Assembly (NCBI RefSeq): GCF_001482365.1
Contig: NZ_CP013254.1
Coordinates: 2,418,001 to 2,482,000, forward strand
DNA: 64,000 bases
Direction: 5' to 3'
Source of the DNA: Kocuria flava
Lineage (GTDB): Bacteria; Actinomycetota; Actinomycetes; Actinomycetales; Micrococcaceae
Both the position numbers and the translations under genes were made by a program. Under the pieces are notes generated by a model. It saw only the letters and a list, made by a program, of their open reading frames with translations, was not told the origin of the DNA and made no database searches. Of the stretch, positions 16,102 through 25,162 are shown piece by piece (the stretch's first letter is position 1; each line of letters starts with the position of its first letter).

Positions 16102-16409
16102 GTAAAGTCGAGCGGACGACGAGGTCCCCCGGGCGGTGCCCGAGCCCGTTTTGTACCAGGCCGCCGCCCCCGGCGGACGCACTGTCGGGCCACGCCACCG
16201 CCACCCGGGCCCCGCGATCGCCCGCTGCCGGCATCCGCCCGGGAGCGCGCCCGCACCGCGCGAGGACCCGTCCCCTCGGACGCCTCCCACACGTCGCACC
16301 GCATTCGACCTCCGCCGTTTGGTTGAGACTTTTCCTTCAACCTTCGACCGAGAGTTGAATGCTGCTGCGGATCCGTCGTCGTCCCGTGCCGCGCGGCTAG
16401 ACTGCCAGC
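16102..16409. promoter_or_regulatory. 308-bp leader region of the DUF3054 gene
   Basis: No coding signal. A cluster of TTGAA-type half-sites forms nested inverted repeats: GGTTGA (16321-16326) with TCAACC (16337-16342), and TTCAAC (16336-16341) with GTTGAA (16354-16359). A -10-like TAGACT (16398-16403) ends 6 nt before the ATG, predicting a leaderless mRNA. Confidence 0.45.
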
Positions 16410-16826
16410 ATGCACACGCCCCTCGACGACTCCCCGCGTGCGGCCTCGGCCGCACCCCGGCCGCGCACCCCGGCCTGGCCCGTGGCGGCCGTCCTCGACG
16501 TCGCCGTCGTACTGCTCTTCGCGGCCCTCGGCCGTCGCGCCCACGCCCTCGACCCGCTGGGCGTGCTCGAGACCGCCTGGCCGTTCCTCGCCGGCCTCGC
16601 CCTGGGCTGGGCGGCGTGGCGGCTGCCCCGGGCCCCCTTCGCGCCGTGGCCGCAGGGCGTGGCCCTGTGGGCGACGACCGTCGCGGCCGGGATGGTCCTG
16701 CGGGCGCTCACCGGTCAGGGCACCGCGCCCAGCTTCGTCTTAGTCACCCTCGGCGTGCTCGGGGCGCTCCTGCTGGGCACCCGTCTCGCGGTCCGGCTGC
16801 TCGCCCGCGTCCGCCGGGGCGGCTGA
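16410..16826 (+). CDS. DUF3054 family integral membrane protein
   Basis: 138 residues with about four transmembrane segments (residues about 23-42, 54-70, 85-103, 110-130). An N-terminal proline-rich tail precedes the motif VAAVLDVAVVLLFAALGRRAHA, typical of DUF3054 proteins of Actinobacteria. Function unknown. ATG 16410 follows a TAGACT -10 by 6 nt and has no RBS. The next gene follows after 61 nt on the same strand. Confidence 0.8.
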   Translation: MHTPLDDSPRAASAAPRPRTPAWPVAAVLDVAVVLLFAALGRRAHALDPLGVLETAWPFLAGLALGWAAWRLPRAPFAPWPQGVALWATTVAAGMVLRALTGQGTAPSFVLVTLGVLGALLLGTRLAVRLLARVRRGG

Positions 16827-16887
16827 CCGTCCCCCTCCGTCCTCCGCCGGTGCCCCGGCGGCCCGCCCCGACCCGAAAGAGGTGCCC

Positions 16888-17166
16888 ATGCTCACCGCCA
16901 TCGTCCTCGTCAAGACCACCGCCGACCGGATCCCGGAGGTCGCCGAGGAGATCTCGGACATCCCCGGCATCAGCGAGGTCTACTCCGTGACCGGCGAGTG
17001 GGACCTCATCGCGATCGTGCGCGTGCACGAGCACGAGGACCTCGCGGACGTCATCGCCGACCGGCTCTCGAAGGTCGAGGGCGTGGTGGGCACCAACACG
17101 AACATCGCCTTCCGCACCTACAGCCGTCACGACCTCGACGCCGCGTTCTCGCTCGGCATCGAGTAG
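16888..17166 (+). CDS. Lrp/AsnC-type ligand-binding (RAM) domain protein without HTH
   Basis: 92 residues, consisting only of the alpha/beta RAM domain (MLTAIVLVKTTADRIPEVAEEISDIPGISEVYSVTGEWDLIAIVRV). Stand-alone proteins of this type lack the N-terminal DNA-binding domain of Lrp regulators and bind small effectors, perhaps amino acids. ATG 16888 is chosen because AAAGAGG ends 5 nt upstream; an in-frame GTG two codons earlier overlaps that site. It lies next to trpD (convergent), but no functional link is shown. Confidence 0.88.
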   Translation: MLTAIVLVKTTADRIPEVAEEISDIPGISEVYSVTGEWDLIAIVRVHEHEDLADVIADRLSKVEGVVGTNTNIAFRTYSRHDLDAAFSLGIE

Positions 17167-17196
17167 AGCGCCCGACCGCCCCGCACGGGGCTGACG

Positions 17197-17235
17197 GCAC
17201 GGGACCCCGGACCGCTCTGGTCCGGGGTCCCGTGC
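17197..17235. terminator. bidirectional terminator between the RAM-domain gene and trpD
   Basis: Perfect 17-bp stem (17197-17213 with 17219-17235, core GGGACCCCGGACC) and 5-nt loop GCTCT between convergent genes. Confidence 0.85.
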
Positions 17236-17260
17236 ACTCCGCGTCGGGCAGCGCGCGGGG

Positions 17261-18319
17261 TCAGGAACGGCTGTGGGCGATCCAGCGGTCCAGCACGGCC
17301 CGGGCGGCACCGGAGTCGACGGACTCCTCGGCCCGGCGCACGGCCGCCGCCATCCGCTCCTGCAGGGAGCCCTCCGCGGCGGGGTCCAGCGCCACGAGCC
17401 CGGCCGCGGCGTTCAGCAGCACGGCGTCGCGCACGTGCCCCTGCTCCCCCGCGAGCACGCGCTCGACGACGCGGGCGTTGTAGGCGGCGTCCTGGCCGCG
17501 CAGGTCCTCGAGGGTGGCCCGCGGCATGCCGAGGTCGAGCGGGTCGAGCCGGTGCTCGGCGACCGTGCCGTCGCGCACCTCCCAGACCTCAGAGGGTCCC
17601 GTGACCGTCAGCTCGTCCAGGCCGTCGCCGCCCCGGAAGACCAGGGCCCGGTCGCCGCGGGCGGCGAAGACGCCGGCGATCAGCGGGGCGAGGGCGCGGT
17701 CGGCCACCCCGATCGCGGAGGCCTCGACGCGTGCGGGGTTCGTGAGGGGCCCGAGGAAGTTGAAGGCCGTGGCCACGCGCAGCTGCTTGCGGGCCGCGGC
17801 CGCAAAGCGCATGGACGGGTGGAAGGTCTGCGCGAACAGGAAGGTGATGCCCACGGCCTGCGCCGCGGACTCGACCTTCGCGACGGGCAGGTCGAGACGG
17901 ACTCCCAGCGCCTCCAGCACGTCGGCGGAGCCCGACTTCGACGAGGACGCGCGGTTGCCGTGCTTGACCACCTTCGCGCCCGCGCCCGCGCACACGAGCG
18001 CCGACATCGTGGAGATGTTCACGCTCGAGTGCCGGTCGCCGCCGGTGCCGACGATGTCCAGCGCCGGACCGGGGATGTCCACCGGGCGGGCGTGCTCGAC
18101 CATGGCGTCGGCCAGGCCCGTCAGCTCCTCGACCGTCTCCCCCTTGGCCCGCAGCGCCACCAGGAACCCGGCGATCACCGCGTCGGGCACCTCCCCGGAC
18201 ATGATCGTGTCCATGGCCCAGTGGGCCTGCTCGCGCGTGAGGTCCGTGCCCGAGATCAGCGCGGTGATCAGATCGGGCCACTCGAGATGCGGTGCCGTGG
18301 GAGGAGTCGTCGTGTTCAC
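17261..18319 (-). CDS. trpD: anthranilate phosphoribosyltransferase
   Basis: 352 residues. It joins anthranilate and PRPP in the second step of tryptophan synthesis. Family signatures are the GTGGDRHSSVNIST PRPP-binding loop, KHGNRASSSKSGSADVLE, and HPSMRFAAAARKQL. The start is GTG 18319: a TACGAT -10 (18331-18326) ends 6 nt upstream, predicting a leaderless mRNA, and the family fold begins within about 13 residues. The gene stands alone, not in a trp operon, and diverges from ctaE, the usual order in Micrococcaceae. Confidence 0.95.
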   Translation of the reverse strand: MNTTTPPTAPHLEWPDLITALISGTDLTREQAHWAMDTIMSGEVPDAVIAGFLVALRAKGETVEELTGLADAMVEHARPVDIPGPALDIVGTGGDRHSSVNISTMSALVCAGAGAKVVKHGNRASSSKSGSADVLEALGVRLDLPVAKVESAAQAVGITFLFAQTFHPSMRFAAAARKQLRVATAFNFLGPLTNPARVEASAIGVADRALAPLIAGVFAARGDRALVFRGGDGLDELTVTGPSEVWEVRDGTVAEHRLDPLDLGMPRATLEDLRGQDAAYNARVVERVLAGEQGHVRDAVLLNAAAGLVALDPAAEGSLQERMAAAVRRAEESVDSGAARAVLDRWIAHSRS

Positions 18320-18331
18320 GCCCCGATCGTA
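18320..18331 (-). promoter_or_regulatory. -10 element of trpD
   Basis: TACGAT on the minus strand (18331-18326), 6 nt before the GTG start. No RBS is present. Confidence 0.45.
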
Positions 18332-18515
18332 TCCCCCGGCCGCCCGCTCCCCCGCCGGGTTCGTGCCCGCCGGCACCCGTCCGGATGTCGTCGTTCTCAC
18401 ACTCCGGGCCCCGTCCCGCACGGGCTCCGGCGCCCGCCCGCGGACCTGCACGGACCCCTCGGCGGCGGCCTCCGTCCGGGCCGGTGACACGCGAACCGCC
18501 CGATCCCGGCCGTGG

Positions 18516-18551
18516 TTGGTCCACCGGGAGTTTTGTCGACATAATGTCTCT
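18516..18551 (+). promoter_or_regulatory. promoter of the ctaE-qcrCAB operon
   Basis: TTGGTC (18516-18521) and CATAAT (18540-18545) with an 18-bp spacer form the clearest housekeeping-type promoter of the window. Transcription would start at or next to the GTG at 18552, again leaderless. Confidence 0.6.
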
Positions 18552-19190
18552 GTGACGACTGCAACCCATACCCCAGCCAAGCCGGTAGGCGGGTCGATCA
18601 ACCGACCCAACCTCACCTCCGTGGGCACCATCGTGTGGCTCGCCTCGGAGCTGATGTTCTTCGCCGGGCTCTTCGCCATGTACTTCACCCTCCGCTCCAC
18701 CTCCCCGGAGCTGTGGGCGACCGAGTCCGCCAAGCTCAACGTGCCGCTGGCGCTCGCCAACACGATCGTGCTGGTCCTCAGCTCGGTGACCTGCCAGTTC
18801 GGCGTCTTCGCCGCGGAGCGGCTCCAGCCGCGCCGCAGCGGCGGGCTGTTCCAGATCACCAGGTGGGGCATGATCGAGTGGTTCGCGCTGACCTTCATCA
18901 TGGGCGCGATCTTCGTGGCGGTGCAGGCCTTCGAGTACGCCGAGCTGGTCGCCCACGGCATCAGCATCCCGGCCCACGCCTACGGCTCCGCGTTCTACAT
19001 CACGACGGGCTTCCACGCCCTGCACGTGACCGCGGGCCTCATCGCGTTCCTGTTCATCATGGGGCGCGCCTTCATCGCCAAGCGCTTCGGCCACTTCGAG
19101 GCCACCTCGGCGATCGTGGTCTCCTACTACTGGCACTTCGTGGACGTCGTCTGGATCGTCCTCTTCCTGGTGGTCTACTTCCTGCGGTAG
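18552..19190 (+). CDS. ctaE: cytochrome c oxidase subunit III
   Basis: 212 residues, five transmembrane segments, haem-copper oxidase subunit III family (GTIVWLASELMFFAGLFAMYF, TGFHALHVTAGL, YYWHFVDVVWIVLF). It belongs to the actinobacterial aa3 oxidase that forms a supercomplex with the bcc complex. The GTG start coincides with the predicted transcription start. It is first in the operon ctaE-qcrC-qcrA-qcrB, the standard actinobacterial order. Confidence 0.95.
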   Translation: MTTATHTPAKPVGGSINRPNLTSVGTIVWLASELMFFAGLFAMYFTLRSTSPELWATESAKLNVPLALANTIVLVLSSVTCQFGVFAAERLQPRRSGGLFQITRWGMIEWFALTFIMGAIFVAVQAFEYAELVAHGISIPAHAYGSAFYITTGFHALHVTAGLIAFLFIMGRAFIAKRFGHFEATSAIVVSYYWHFVDVVWIVLFLVVYFLR

Positions 19191-19253
19191 ACCCCACGTC
19201 CCGGGGACGCACCGAAACAACCAACGCAGCACCGAGTAAAAGGAACGTTTGAC

Positions 19254-20045
19254 GTGAAGGCACTCTCGCAACAGCGGCGCCACCCCCTCGCAGTCCTCGC
19301 ACTGATGGTCCTGGCCCTGCTCCTCAGCGGTGGGCTGTACGCAGTCGCCACCACCACCAATGAGGCCAAGGCCCAGACCCAGACCTACACCGCGCAGGAC
19401 ATCGAGGAGGGCGAGAAGCTCTTCATCGCGAACTGCTCCACCTGCCACGGGCTCGAGGGCACCGGCACCCCCTCCGGTCCCTCCCTCGTGGGCGTGGGCG
19501 CCGCCGCCGTCGACTTCCAGGTGGGCACCGGCCGCATGCCCATGCAGGCCAACGGCCCGCAGGCCGAGAAGAAGCCCGTGCAGTTCTCCGAGGAGGAGAT
19601 CCAGCAGATGGCCGGCTACGTCGCGACCCTCGGCCCCGGCCCCGCCCTGCCCGAGGAGCAGTACCTCGACGTCGCCGAGGGCAACGCCGCCAACGGCGCC
19701 AAGGTCTTCCTCGCCAACTGCGCCATGTGCCACAACGCCGCCGGCGCCGGCGGCGCCCTGACCCGCGGCAAGTACGCCCCGTCGCTGATGGACGTCTCCG
19801 AGAAGCACATCTACGAGGCCATGCAGACCGGGCCGCAGAACATGCCCGTGTTCAACGACGCCAACATCACCCCCGAGGAGAAGCGGGACGTCATCACGTA
19901 CCTGAAGACCCTCGAGCAGAGCCCCCAGGTCGGCGGCTTCGGCCTCGGCTCGCTGGGCCCCGTGTCCGAGGGCCTGTTCGTCTGGACCGTCGGCCTCGTC
20001 GTCATCATCGGTTTCACCGTCTGGCTCACCTCGCGTTCGGCCTGA
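19254..20045 (+). CDS. qcrC: di-haem cytochrome c subunit of the bc1 complex
   Basis: 263 residues. An N-terminal signal/anchor (about 10-32) and a C-terminal transmembrane helix (about 236-258) flank two class-I cytochrome c domains with haem-binding CSTCH (61-65) and CAMCH (156-160). The covalent di-haem QcrC links the bcc complex directly to cytochrome aa3 in actinobacteria, replacing soluble cytochrome c. GTG start with AAAAGGAA upstream. A 63-nt gap follows ctaE. Confidence 0.96.
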   Translation: MKALSQQRRHPLAVLALMVLALLLSGGLYAVATTTNEAKAQTQTYTAQDIEEGEKLFIANCSTCHGLEGTGTPSGPSLVGVGAAAVDFQVGTGRMPMQANGPQAEKKPVQFSEEEIQQMAGYVATLGPGPALPEEQYLDVAEGNAANGAKVFLANCAMCHNAAGAGGALTRGKYAPSLMDVSEKHIYEAMQTGPQNMPVFNDANITPEEKRDVITYLKTLEQSPQVGGFGLGSLGPVSEGLFVWTVGLVVIIGFTVWLTSRSA

Positions 20046-20120
20046 CGCCGGGCACCGACCTCGTTGTCGGACCCCGAAGCTACGATCACCTGCACCAAGA
20101 GAAGAAGAATGAGGGACCAC

Positions 20121-21218
20121 ATGGGAAGCCACAGTGACGGCACTCCCCACCAGTCGGGAACCGTTGCCACCACGGGCACCACGGAGATGGAGCGTTTTCC
20201 CGATCCCGGGCTGCCCCCGCACCGCCCCCGTCTGACCGACATCGACGAGAAGGCGGCCAAGCGTGCCGAGCGGCAGGTCGTCCTGCTGTTCCTGATCTCC
20301 GTCCTGGGCTCCGTCCTGTTCTTCGTCGGCTACTTCGGCATCCAGATCGACGGCGCCCCCAAGTACGACGTCACGGACCCCTCCGGCTCCCGCGCCCTCC
20401 AGGTGCAGAACCTGCTGCTGGGCCTGGGCATCGCCCTGGGCATGTTCGGCATCGGCATCGGCGTCGTCCACTGGGCCCGTACCCTCATGCCGGACCACGA
20501 GCTCGTCGAGAGCCGGCACGCGGTGCGCACCGAGGAGCAGCGCGCCGACGCGCAGGAGATCCTCACCACCATCTACGACGAGTCCGGGATCAAGCGCCGC
20601 CCGCTGCTGCGCAACACCCTGATCGGCGCCGCCGTGGTCGCCCCGCTGCCCTTCATCGGGCTGCTCAAGGACCTCGGCCCCACCGACCTCGACGTCCTCA
20701 AGCACACGCTGTGGGACGAGGGCGTCCGGCTCGTGCGCGACCCCTCCGGCACCCCCATCAAGGCTTCGGACGTCACCCTCGGCTCCACCTTCCACGTCGT
20801 GCCCGAGAACCTCGCCCAGATCGGCCACAACGAGGGCTACCTGGACGAGAAGGCGAAGGCCGTGGTCCTGCTCATGCGCCTGGACCCGGACTCGGTCAAC
20901 GTCTCCCCCGAGCGCCAGGACTGGAACGTCGACGGCATCTTCGCCTACTCGAAGGTGTGCACCCACGTCGGCTGCCCGGTGGCGCTCTACGAGCAGCAGA
21001 CCCACCACCTGCTGTGCCCCTGCCACCAGTCCACGTTCGACCTCACCAACGAGTGCGAGGTCATCTTCGGGCCGGCGGCACGTCCCCTCCCGCAGCTGCC
21101 GATCACCGTGGACGCCGAGGGCTACCTCGTCGCCCGCAGCGACTTCACGGAGCCCGTCGGCCCCACCTACTCGCAGCGCGGTACCCATGTCGAAGAAATG
21201 CAGGGTGAGGCAAACTGA
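20121..21218 (+). CDS. qcrA: Rieske iron-sulfur subunit of the bc1 complex
   Basis: 365 residues. Three transmembrane segments near the N-terminus (about 53-75, 97-117, 167-185) are typical of actinobacterial QcrA. The C-terminal Rieske domain has cluster ligands C280-x-H282 (CTHVGC) and C299-x-x-H302 (CPCHQS), with the stabilising cysteines C285/C301. ATG 20121 is preferred because GAGGGA ends about 4 nt upstream. An in-frame ATG at 20109 is a weaker alternative. Its stop shares one base with the qcrB start. Confidence 0.95.
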   Translation: MGSHSDGTPHQSGTVATTGTTEMERFPDPGLPPHRPRLTDIDEKAAKRAERQVVLLFLISVLGSVLFFVGYFGIQIDGAPKYDVTDPSGSRALQVQNLLLGLGIALGMFGIGIGVVHWARTLMPDHELVESRHAVRTEEQRADAQEILTTIYDESGIKRRPLLRNTLIGAAVVAPLPFIGLLKDLGPTDLDVLKHTLWDEGVRLVRDPSGTPIKASDVTLGSTFHVVPENLAQIGHNEGYLDEKAKAVVLLMRLDPDSVNVSPERQDWNVDGIFAYSKVCTHVGCPVALYEQQTHHLLCPCHQSTFDLTNECEVIFGPAARPLPQLPITVDAEGYLVARSDFTEPVGPTYSQRGTHVEEMQGEAN

Positions 21219-22873
21219 TGTCCACGACCACCGATTACGAGTACAAGCCGCGCACCGGCACCGGTCGGATCGCGAACTTCGTCGACACGCGTGTGGGCAT
21301 GTCGCCGATCGTCAAGGAGTTCGGGCGCAAGATCTTCCCGGACCACTGGTCCTTCATGTTCGGCGAGGTGGCCCTGTACACCTTCGTCATCCTGCTGCTC
21401 TCCGGCACGTTCCTCGCCCTGTGGTTCGACCCCTCGATGGCGGCCCTGGAGTACGAGGGCTCGTACGTGCCCATGCAGGGCGTCGAGATGTCGGCGGCCT
21501 ACGCCTCCGCGCTCGACATCTCCTTCGACATCCGCGGCGGGCTCTTCCTGCGCCAGCTGCACCACTGGTCCGCCCTGGTCTTCGCCATGGCCGTGTCCGT
21601 GCACATGCTCCGCGTGTTCTTCACCGGCGCGTTCCGCCGCCCGCGTGAGCTGAACTGGGTCGTGGGCGTGGGGCTCTTCCTGCTCGCCATCGTCGCCGGC
21701 TTCTCCGGCTACTCCCTCCCCGACGACGTGCTCTCCGGCAACGGCCTGCGCATCGCCGACGCGATCCTGAAGGCCATCCCGCTCGTGGGCGCCTACCTGT
21801 CGATGTTCCTGTTCGGCGGCGAGTTCCCCGGCCACGACATCATCGGGCGCCTGTACATCATCCACGTGCTGCTCATCCCGGCCGTGATCCTGATGCTGAT
21901 CGTGATCCACCTGTTCATGGTCGTCGTGCACAAGCACACCCAGTTCCCCGGCCCCGGCCGCACCGAGGACAACGTCGTCGGCTTCCCGGTCGGGCCCGTC
22001 TACGCGGCCAAGGCCGGCGGGTTCTTCTTCGTGGTCTTCGGGATCATGGCCCTGATGGCCGGCACGACCACCATCAACGCCATCTGGAACTACGGCCCCT
22101 ACGATCCCTCCCCCGTGCAGGCCGGCTCGCAGCCCGACTGGTACATGGGCTTCACCGACGGCGCCGTCCGCCTGATGCCCGGCACCTGGCCCTGGAACTG
22201 GGAGTGGCAGCTCCTGGGGATGTCCATCCCCATGAACGTGCTGCTGCCGATGGTCCCGCTGGGCCTGCTGTTCGCCGCCCTGGCCCTGTGGCCGTGGATC
22301 GAGCGGTGGGTGACGAAGGACAACAAGGAGCACCACATCCTCGACCGCCCGCGCAACGCCCCGTTCCGCACCGCGGTCGGTGTGGCCGGCGTGCTGTTCT
22401 ACGTGGTCCACCTCGTCGCCGCCTCCGGTGACCTCATCGCGACCCACTTCCGGGTCTCGCTCAACGACGTCATCTACTGGCTGCGTGCGGCGTACTTCCT
22501 CGCCCCGATCCTCGGGTTCATCATCACCCGGCGCATCTGCCTGGCCCTGCAGCGCAAGGACCGCGAGATCGTGCTGCACGGCCGCGAGACCGGCCGGGTC
22601 CAGCAGCTGCCGCACGGCGAGTTCATCGAGGTGCACGAGCCGCTGGACGAGTACAAGCGCTACCGCCTGGTGGACTACCAGGACCGGCAGGTCATCCCGG
22701 CCCAGCCCAACGGCAAGGGCAAGATCACCGGCACCGAGAAGCTCCGCGGCCGCATGAGCCGCTGGTTCTTCGAGGACCGTGTGGCGCCGGTGACCCCCGC
22801 CGAGCTCGAGGCGGCCCACCACCACCACGAGGCCGTCACGGCCGGCTCCCCGGACAAGGAGCTCGTCCGCTGA
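21218..22873 (+). CDS. qcrB: cytochrome b subunit of the bc1 complex
   Basis: 551 residues. It has the eight-helix core of cytochrome b with haem ligand histidines in LHHWSALVFAMAVSVHMLRVF and IHVLLIPAVILMLIVIH, the quinol-site PDW-type motif (SQPDWYMGF), and a long actinobacterial C-terminal extension of about 130 residues. It oxidises menaquinol and passes electrons to QcrA and QcrC. Translation is coupled to qcrA (TGATG overlap). The operon ends at a strong hairpin 18 nt downstream. Confidence 0.96.
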   Translation: MSTTTDYEYKPRTGTGRIANFVDTRVGMSPIVKEFGRKIFPDHWSFMFGEVALYTFVILLLSGTFLALWFDPSMAALEYEGSYVPMQGVEMSAAYASALDISFDIRGGLFLRQLHHWSALVFAMAVSVHMLRVFFTGAFRRPRELNWVVGVGLFLLAIVAGFSGYSLPDDVLSGNGLRIADAILKAIPLVGAYLSMFLFGGEFPGHDIIGRLYIIHVLLIPAVILMLIVIHLFMVVVHKHTQFPGPGRTEDNVVGFPVGPVYAAKAGGFFFVVFGIMALMAGTTTINAIWNYGPYDPSPVQAGSQPDWYMGFTDGAVRLMPGTWPWNWEWQLLGMSIPMNVLLPMVPLGLLFAALALWPWIERWVTKDNKEHHILDRPRNAPFRTAVGVAGVLFYVVHLVAASGDLIATHFRVSLNDVIYWLRAAYFLAPILGFIITRRICLALQRKDREIVLHGRETGRVQQLPHGEFIEVHEPLDEYKRYRLVDYQDRQVIPAQPNGKGKITGTEKLRGRMSRWFFEDRVAPVTPAELEAAHHHHEAVTAGSPDKELVR

Positions 22874-22890
22874 CGGTCCCCGCCCGGACC

Positions 22891-22929
22891 GACGAGGCCC
22901 CGCACGGAACGTCCGTGCGGGGCCTCGTC
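22891..22929 (+). terminator. terminator of the ctaE-qcrCAB operon
   Basis: Perfect 18-bp stem (22891-22908 with 22912-22929, core GAGGCCCCGCACGGA) and 3-nt loop ACG, beginning 18 nt after the qcrB stop. Confidence 0.85.
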
Positions 22930-23385
22930 GTGTGCGCCTCGCAGGCCCGAGCCGCAGCAGCCCACCACGGGGCGCACGGGACGACCTCCGCCGCCGAGAG
23001 CGGCAGAGGTCGCCGGGCGCGTCGGTCCGGTGGGCCGGGGCGCCCCGGGAGACCGGGAGAGTCCTCGGCACGGACGGCCTGCCGGTCCCCCGCCACGACC
23101 ACGGTTCCCGACCGGGGCGACGCCCCCTGTGTCGCGCGGCCCCATCACCGGGAGCCCCGGCACCGGGTCCGCGCGGGCGGGCTCGGTCCCGTCGTCTCCC
23201 CGTCGCACCGTGCGTGCTCGCCGCCGGTGCCGACGACGGTCGGGCGGCACGGACCGTGACGAGAGCGCACGCCGCCGTCGCCGACCGGTGCCGGCCCGTC
23301 GTCGGCCGTACGGGGCGCACGCCGCCGGCACCCCGGGCACTGCCGTGCCGCCGGTGACGGCCGGCGCAGCGGCCGGGCCGGTGAC
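22930..23385. other. 456-bp non-coding stretch before the IS element
   Basis: No RBS-supported frame, strong hairpin or repeat seen. The IS21 element lies at its right edge; joined to 26046-26195 it would form one intergenic region of roughly 600 bp in the uninserted chromosome. Confidence 0.5.
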
Positions 23386-23459
23386 TGCTAGCGGACATGC
23401 CAATCTCCCTGTAGGCGGACACGTATCTCCCTGCTGACGGACAGCTGATCTCCCTGTCC
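23386..23459 (+). repeat. IS21 left terminal repeat region
   Basis: About 74 bp aligning with the inverse complement of the right end, including an identical 21-bp internal block around GGACAGCTGATCTCCCTG. It contains three ATCTCCCTG copies. Confidence 0.85.
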
Positions 23460-23563
23460 TGGGCCCCCGGGGCCGGGCTCGTGTCGGTCCCTCCGCAGAC
23501 GTCCCTCCGGGGGTTCGCTCGAGGTCTCTGACCACCTTGAGCCACCACCCGCCGGAGGGACGC

Positions 23564-25162
23564 ATGAAGAAGTCTGACAGGGAGATCATGGAAATTCTCG
23601 AAGCCTATGACGCCACCGGTTCCGCGCACTCGGCCGCGACCCTGGCCGGGGTGGATCCGAAGACGGTCCGGCGCTACGCCGCCGCCCGGGATGCGGGCCG
23701 GCCGGTGACCGGGCCGGGCCGCCGGCCCCGGATGATCGACGCTTACCTGCCGAAGATCGAGGAGTGGGTCGAGCGCAGCCAGGGCACGGTCCGCGCCGAC
23801 GTCGTCCACGCCCGCCTGGTCGCGGTGGGGTTCCCGGGGACCGAGCGCACCACCCGCCGGGCGGTGGCGCAGGTGAAGGCGGCCTGGCGCACCGGGCACC
23901 GGCGCACCTACCGGCCCTGGATCACCGAGCCGGGTCTGTGGCTGCAGTTCGACTGGGGCGAAGGCCCGAAGGTCCCCGGGGTGGACGGGACGCCGCGGCG
24001 CACCTGGTTGTTCTGCGCCTGGCTGGCGTGGTCACGGTACCGGGTGGTGATCCCGGTGTGGGATCAGATCCTCCCGACGTTGATCGGGTGCCTGGATGCG
24101 ACCCTGGCCCGGATCGGCGGGGTGCCGACCTACGTGCTCACTGACAACCCCAGGACCGTCACCGTCGATCACGTGGCCGGGGTGCCGGTGCGCCACCCGC
24201 AGATCGTTCAAGCTGGCCGGCACTACGGCACGCAGGTGCACACCTGCGTGCCGTATGACCCGGAGTCCAAGGGCGGGTCGGAGTCCACGGTGCGCATCGC
24301 CAAGGCCGATCTGGTGCCCACCGAGGCGAACCTGCGTGAGCACTACGCCTCCTTCGCCGCACTCGAGGCCGCCTGCGCGGCGTTCTGCGCCAAGGTCAAC
24401 GGGCGCACCCATCGGGAGTCCGCGCGGATCCCGGAGCAGGCGTTGGTCGAGGAGCAGCAACGCCTGCACGTGGCCCCGACCGCCCCGCACACCACCGCCC
24501 TGGGGGTGACCCGCACGGTGGGCACCGACCAGACCATCCGGTTCGGCTCGGTGCGCTACTCCACCCCGCCCGGGCTGGTCGGGGCCGAGGTGTGGGTGCG
24601 GGTCGCCGGGGCCGAGCTGGTGGTCGTGGCCGACCTCGACGCCCTTCCGGTGGCCCCGGGTTGGGCGGCCGGGAGGGCCGGGCTCACCGAGGTCGCCCGC
24701 CACCGCCTCTCGACCCCGGGCAATCCACGGATCGACTTGGCCCACTACCTCGACCACCCCCAGGACCCCACGGGTGCCCCGCGCCCGCCTCGGCCACGGG
24801 CCCGCAGCGCGGCGGAGAAGGACTTCCTGGCCCTGGGCGCCGGCGCGCACGCGTGGCTGGTGGAGGCCTCCGCGGCCGGGGCCACCCGGATCCGGGCGAA
24901 GATGGCCGCCGCGGTTGAGCTCGCCGCCCTCATCGGGGACGGGCCCGTGGACGCCGCCCTCGGGGTAGCCGCGGCCGCCGGGCGCTTCGGCGAGGGTGAT
25001 CTGACCGCGATCTGCGATCACCAGGCCACCGGGGCCACCGCCGCCGGGCTCGTGGCCGCCGACGAGACCCACTCCGCCCAGCCCGGCACCGCCGCCTGGG
25101 CGTCCTTCGGCGCCAGCACAACAACCAGCACAACCCCCACCACCAAGGAGACCGCTCAATGA
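23564..25162 (+). CDS. istA: IS21 transposase IstA (DDE integrase)
   Basis: 532 residues. An N-terminal HTH (GSAHSAATLAGVDPKTVRRY) is followed by an rve/DDE domain with candidate catalytic residues D130 (LQFDWGE), D194 (LTDNPRTV) and E240 (GGSESTV), and a beta-barrel Mu-C-like region. It cuts and joins the IS ends. ATG 23564 is supported by GGAGGG 4 nt upstream, in preference to an upstream in-frame start within the terminal-repeat side. The stop overlaps the istB ATG (ATGA). Confidence 0.95.
   Translation: MKKSDREIMEILEAYDATGSAHSAATLAGVDPKTVRRYAAARDAGRPVTGPGRRPRMIDAYLPKIEEWVERSQGTVRADVVHARLVAVGFPGTERTTRRAVAQVKAAWRTGHRRTYRPWITEPGLWLQFDWGEGPKVPGVDGTPRRTWLFCAWLAWSRYRVVIPVWDQILPTLIGCLDATLARIGGVPTYVLTDNPRTVTVDHVAGVPVRHPQIVQAGRHYGTQVHTCVPYDPESKGGSESTVRIAKADLVPTEANLREHYASFAALEAACAAFCAKVNGRTHRESARIPEQALVEEQQRLHVAPTAPHTTALGVTRTVGTDQTIRFGSVRYSTPPGLVGAEVWVRVAGAELVVVADLDALPVAPGWAAGRAGLTEVARHRLSTPGNPRIDLAHYLDHPQDPTGAPRPPRPRARSAAEKDFLALGAGAHAWLVEASAAGATRIRAKMAAAVELAALIGDGPVDAALGVAAAAGRFGEGDLTAICDHQATGATAAGLVAADETHSAQPGTAAWASFGASTTTSTTPTTKETAQ

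Noticed and set aside
16077..16104. TTGAAC...TATGTA considered as a rightward promoter
   Set aside because: The spacer would be only 15 bp and no gene begins for 300 bp; the sequence is better explained as border repeats of the recombinase module.
17589..21188. Minus-strand frame of about 1200 codons across trpD and the qcr genes
   Set aside because: It runs opposite ctaE, qcrC and qcrA, all strongly identified, and only partly shares the trpD strand in a wrong frame.
22930..23385. Possible degenerate gene between qcrB and the IS element
   Set aside because: No frame shows family similarity or codon pattern distinct from the opposite strand; treated as intergenic.
23403..23456. Regular 22-23-bp repeats considered as CRISPR or iterons
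   Set aside because: They are mirrored at 25946-26023 and lie inside IS21 ends with a target duplication, so they are transposase-binding repeats.
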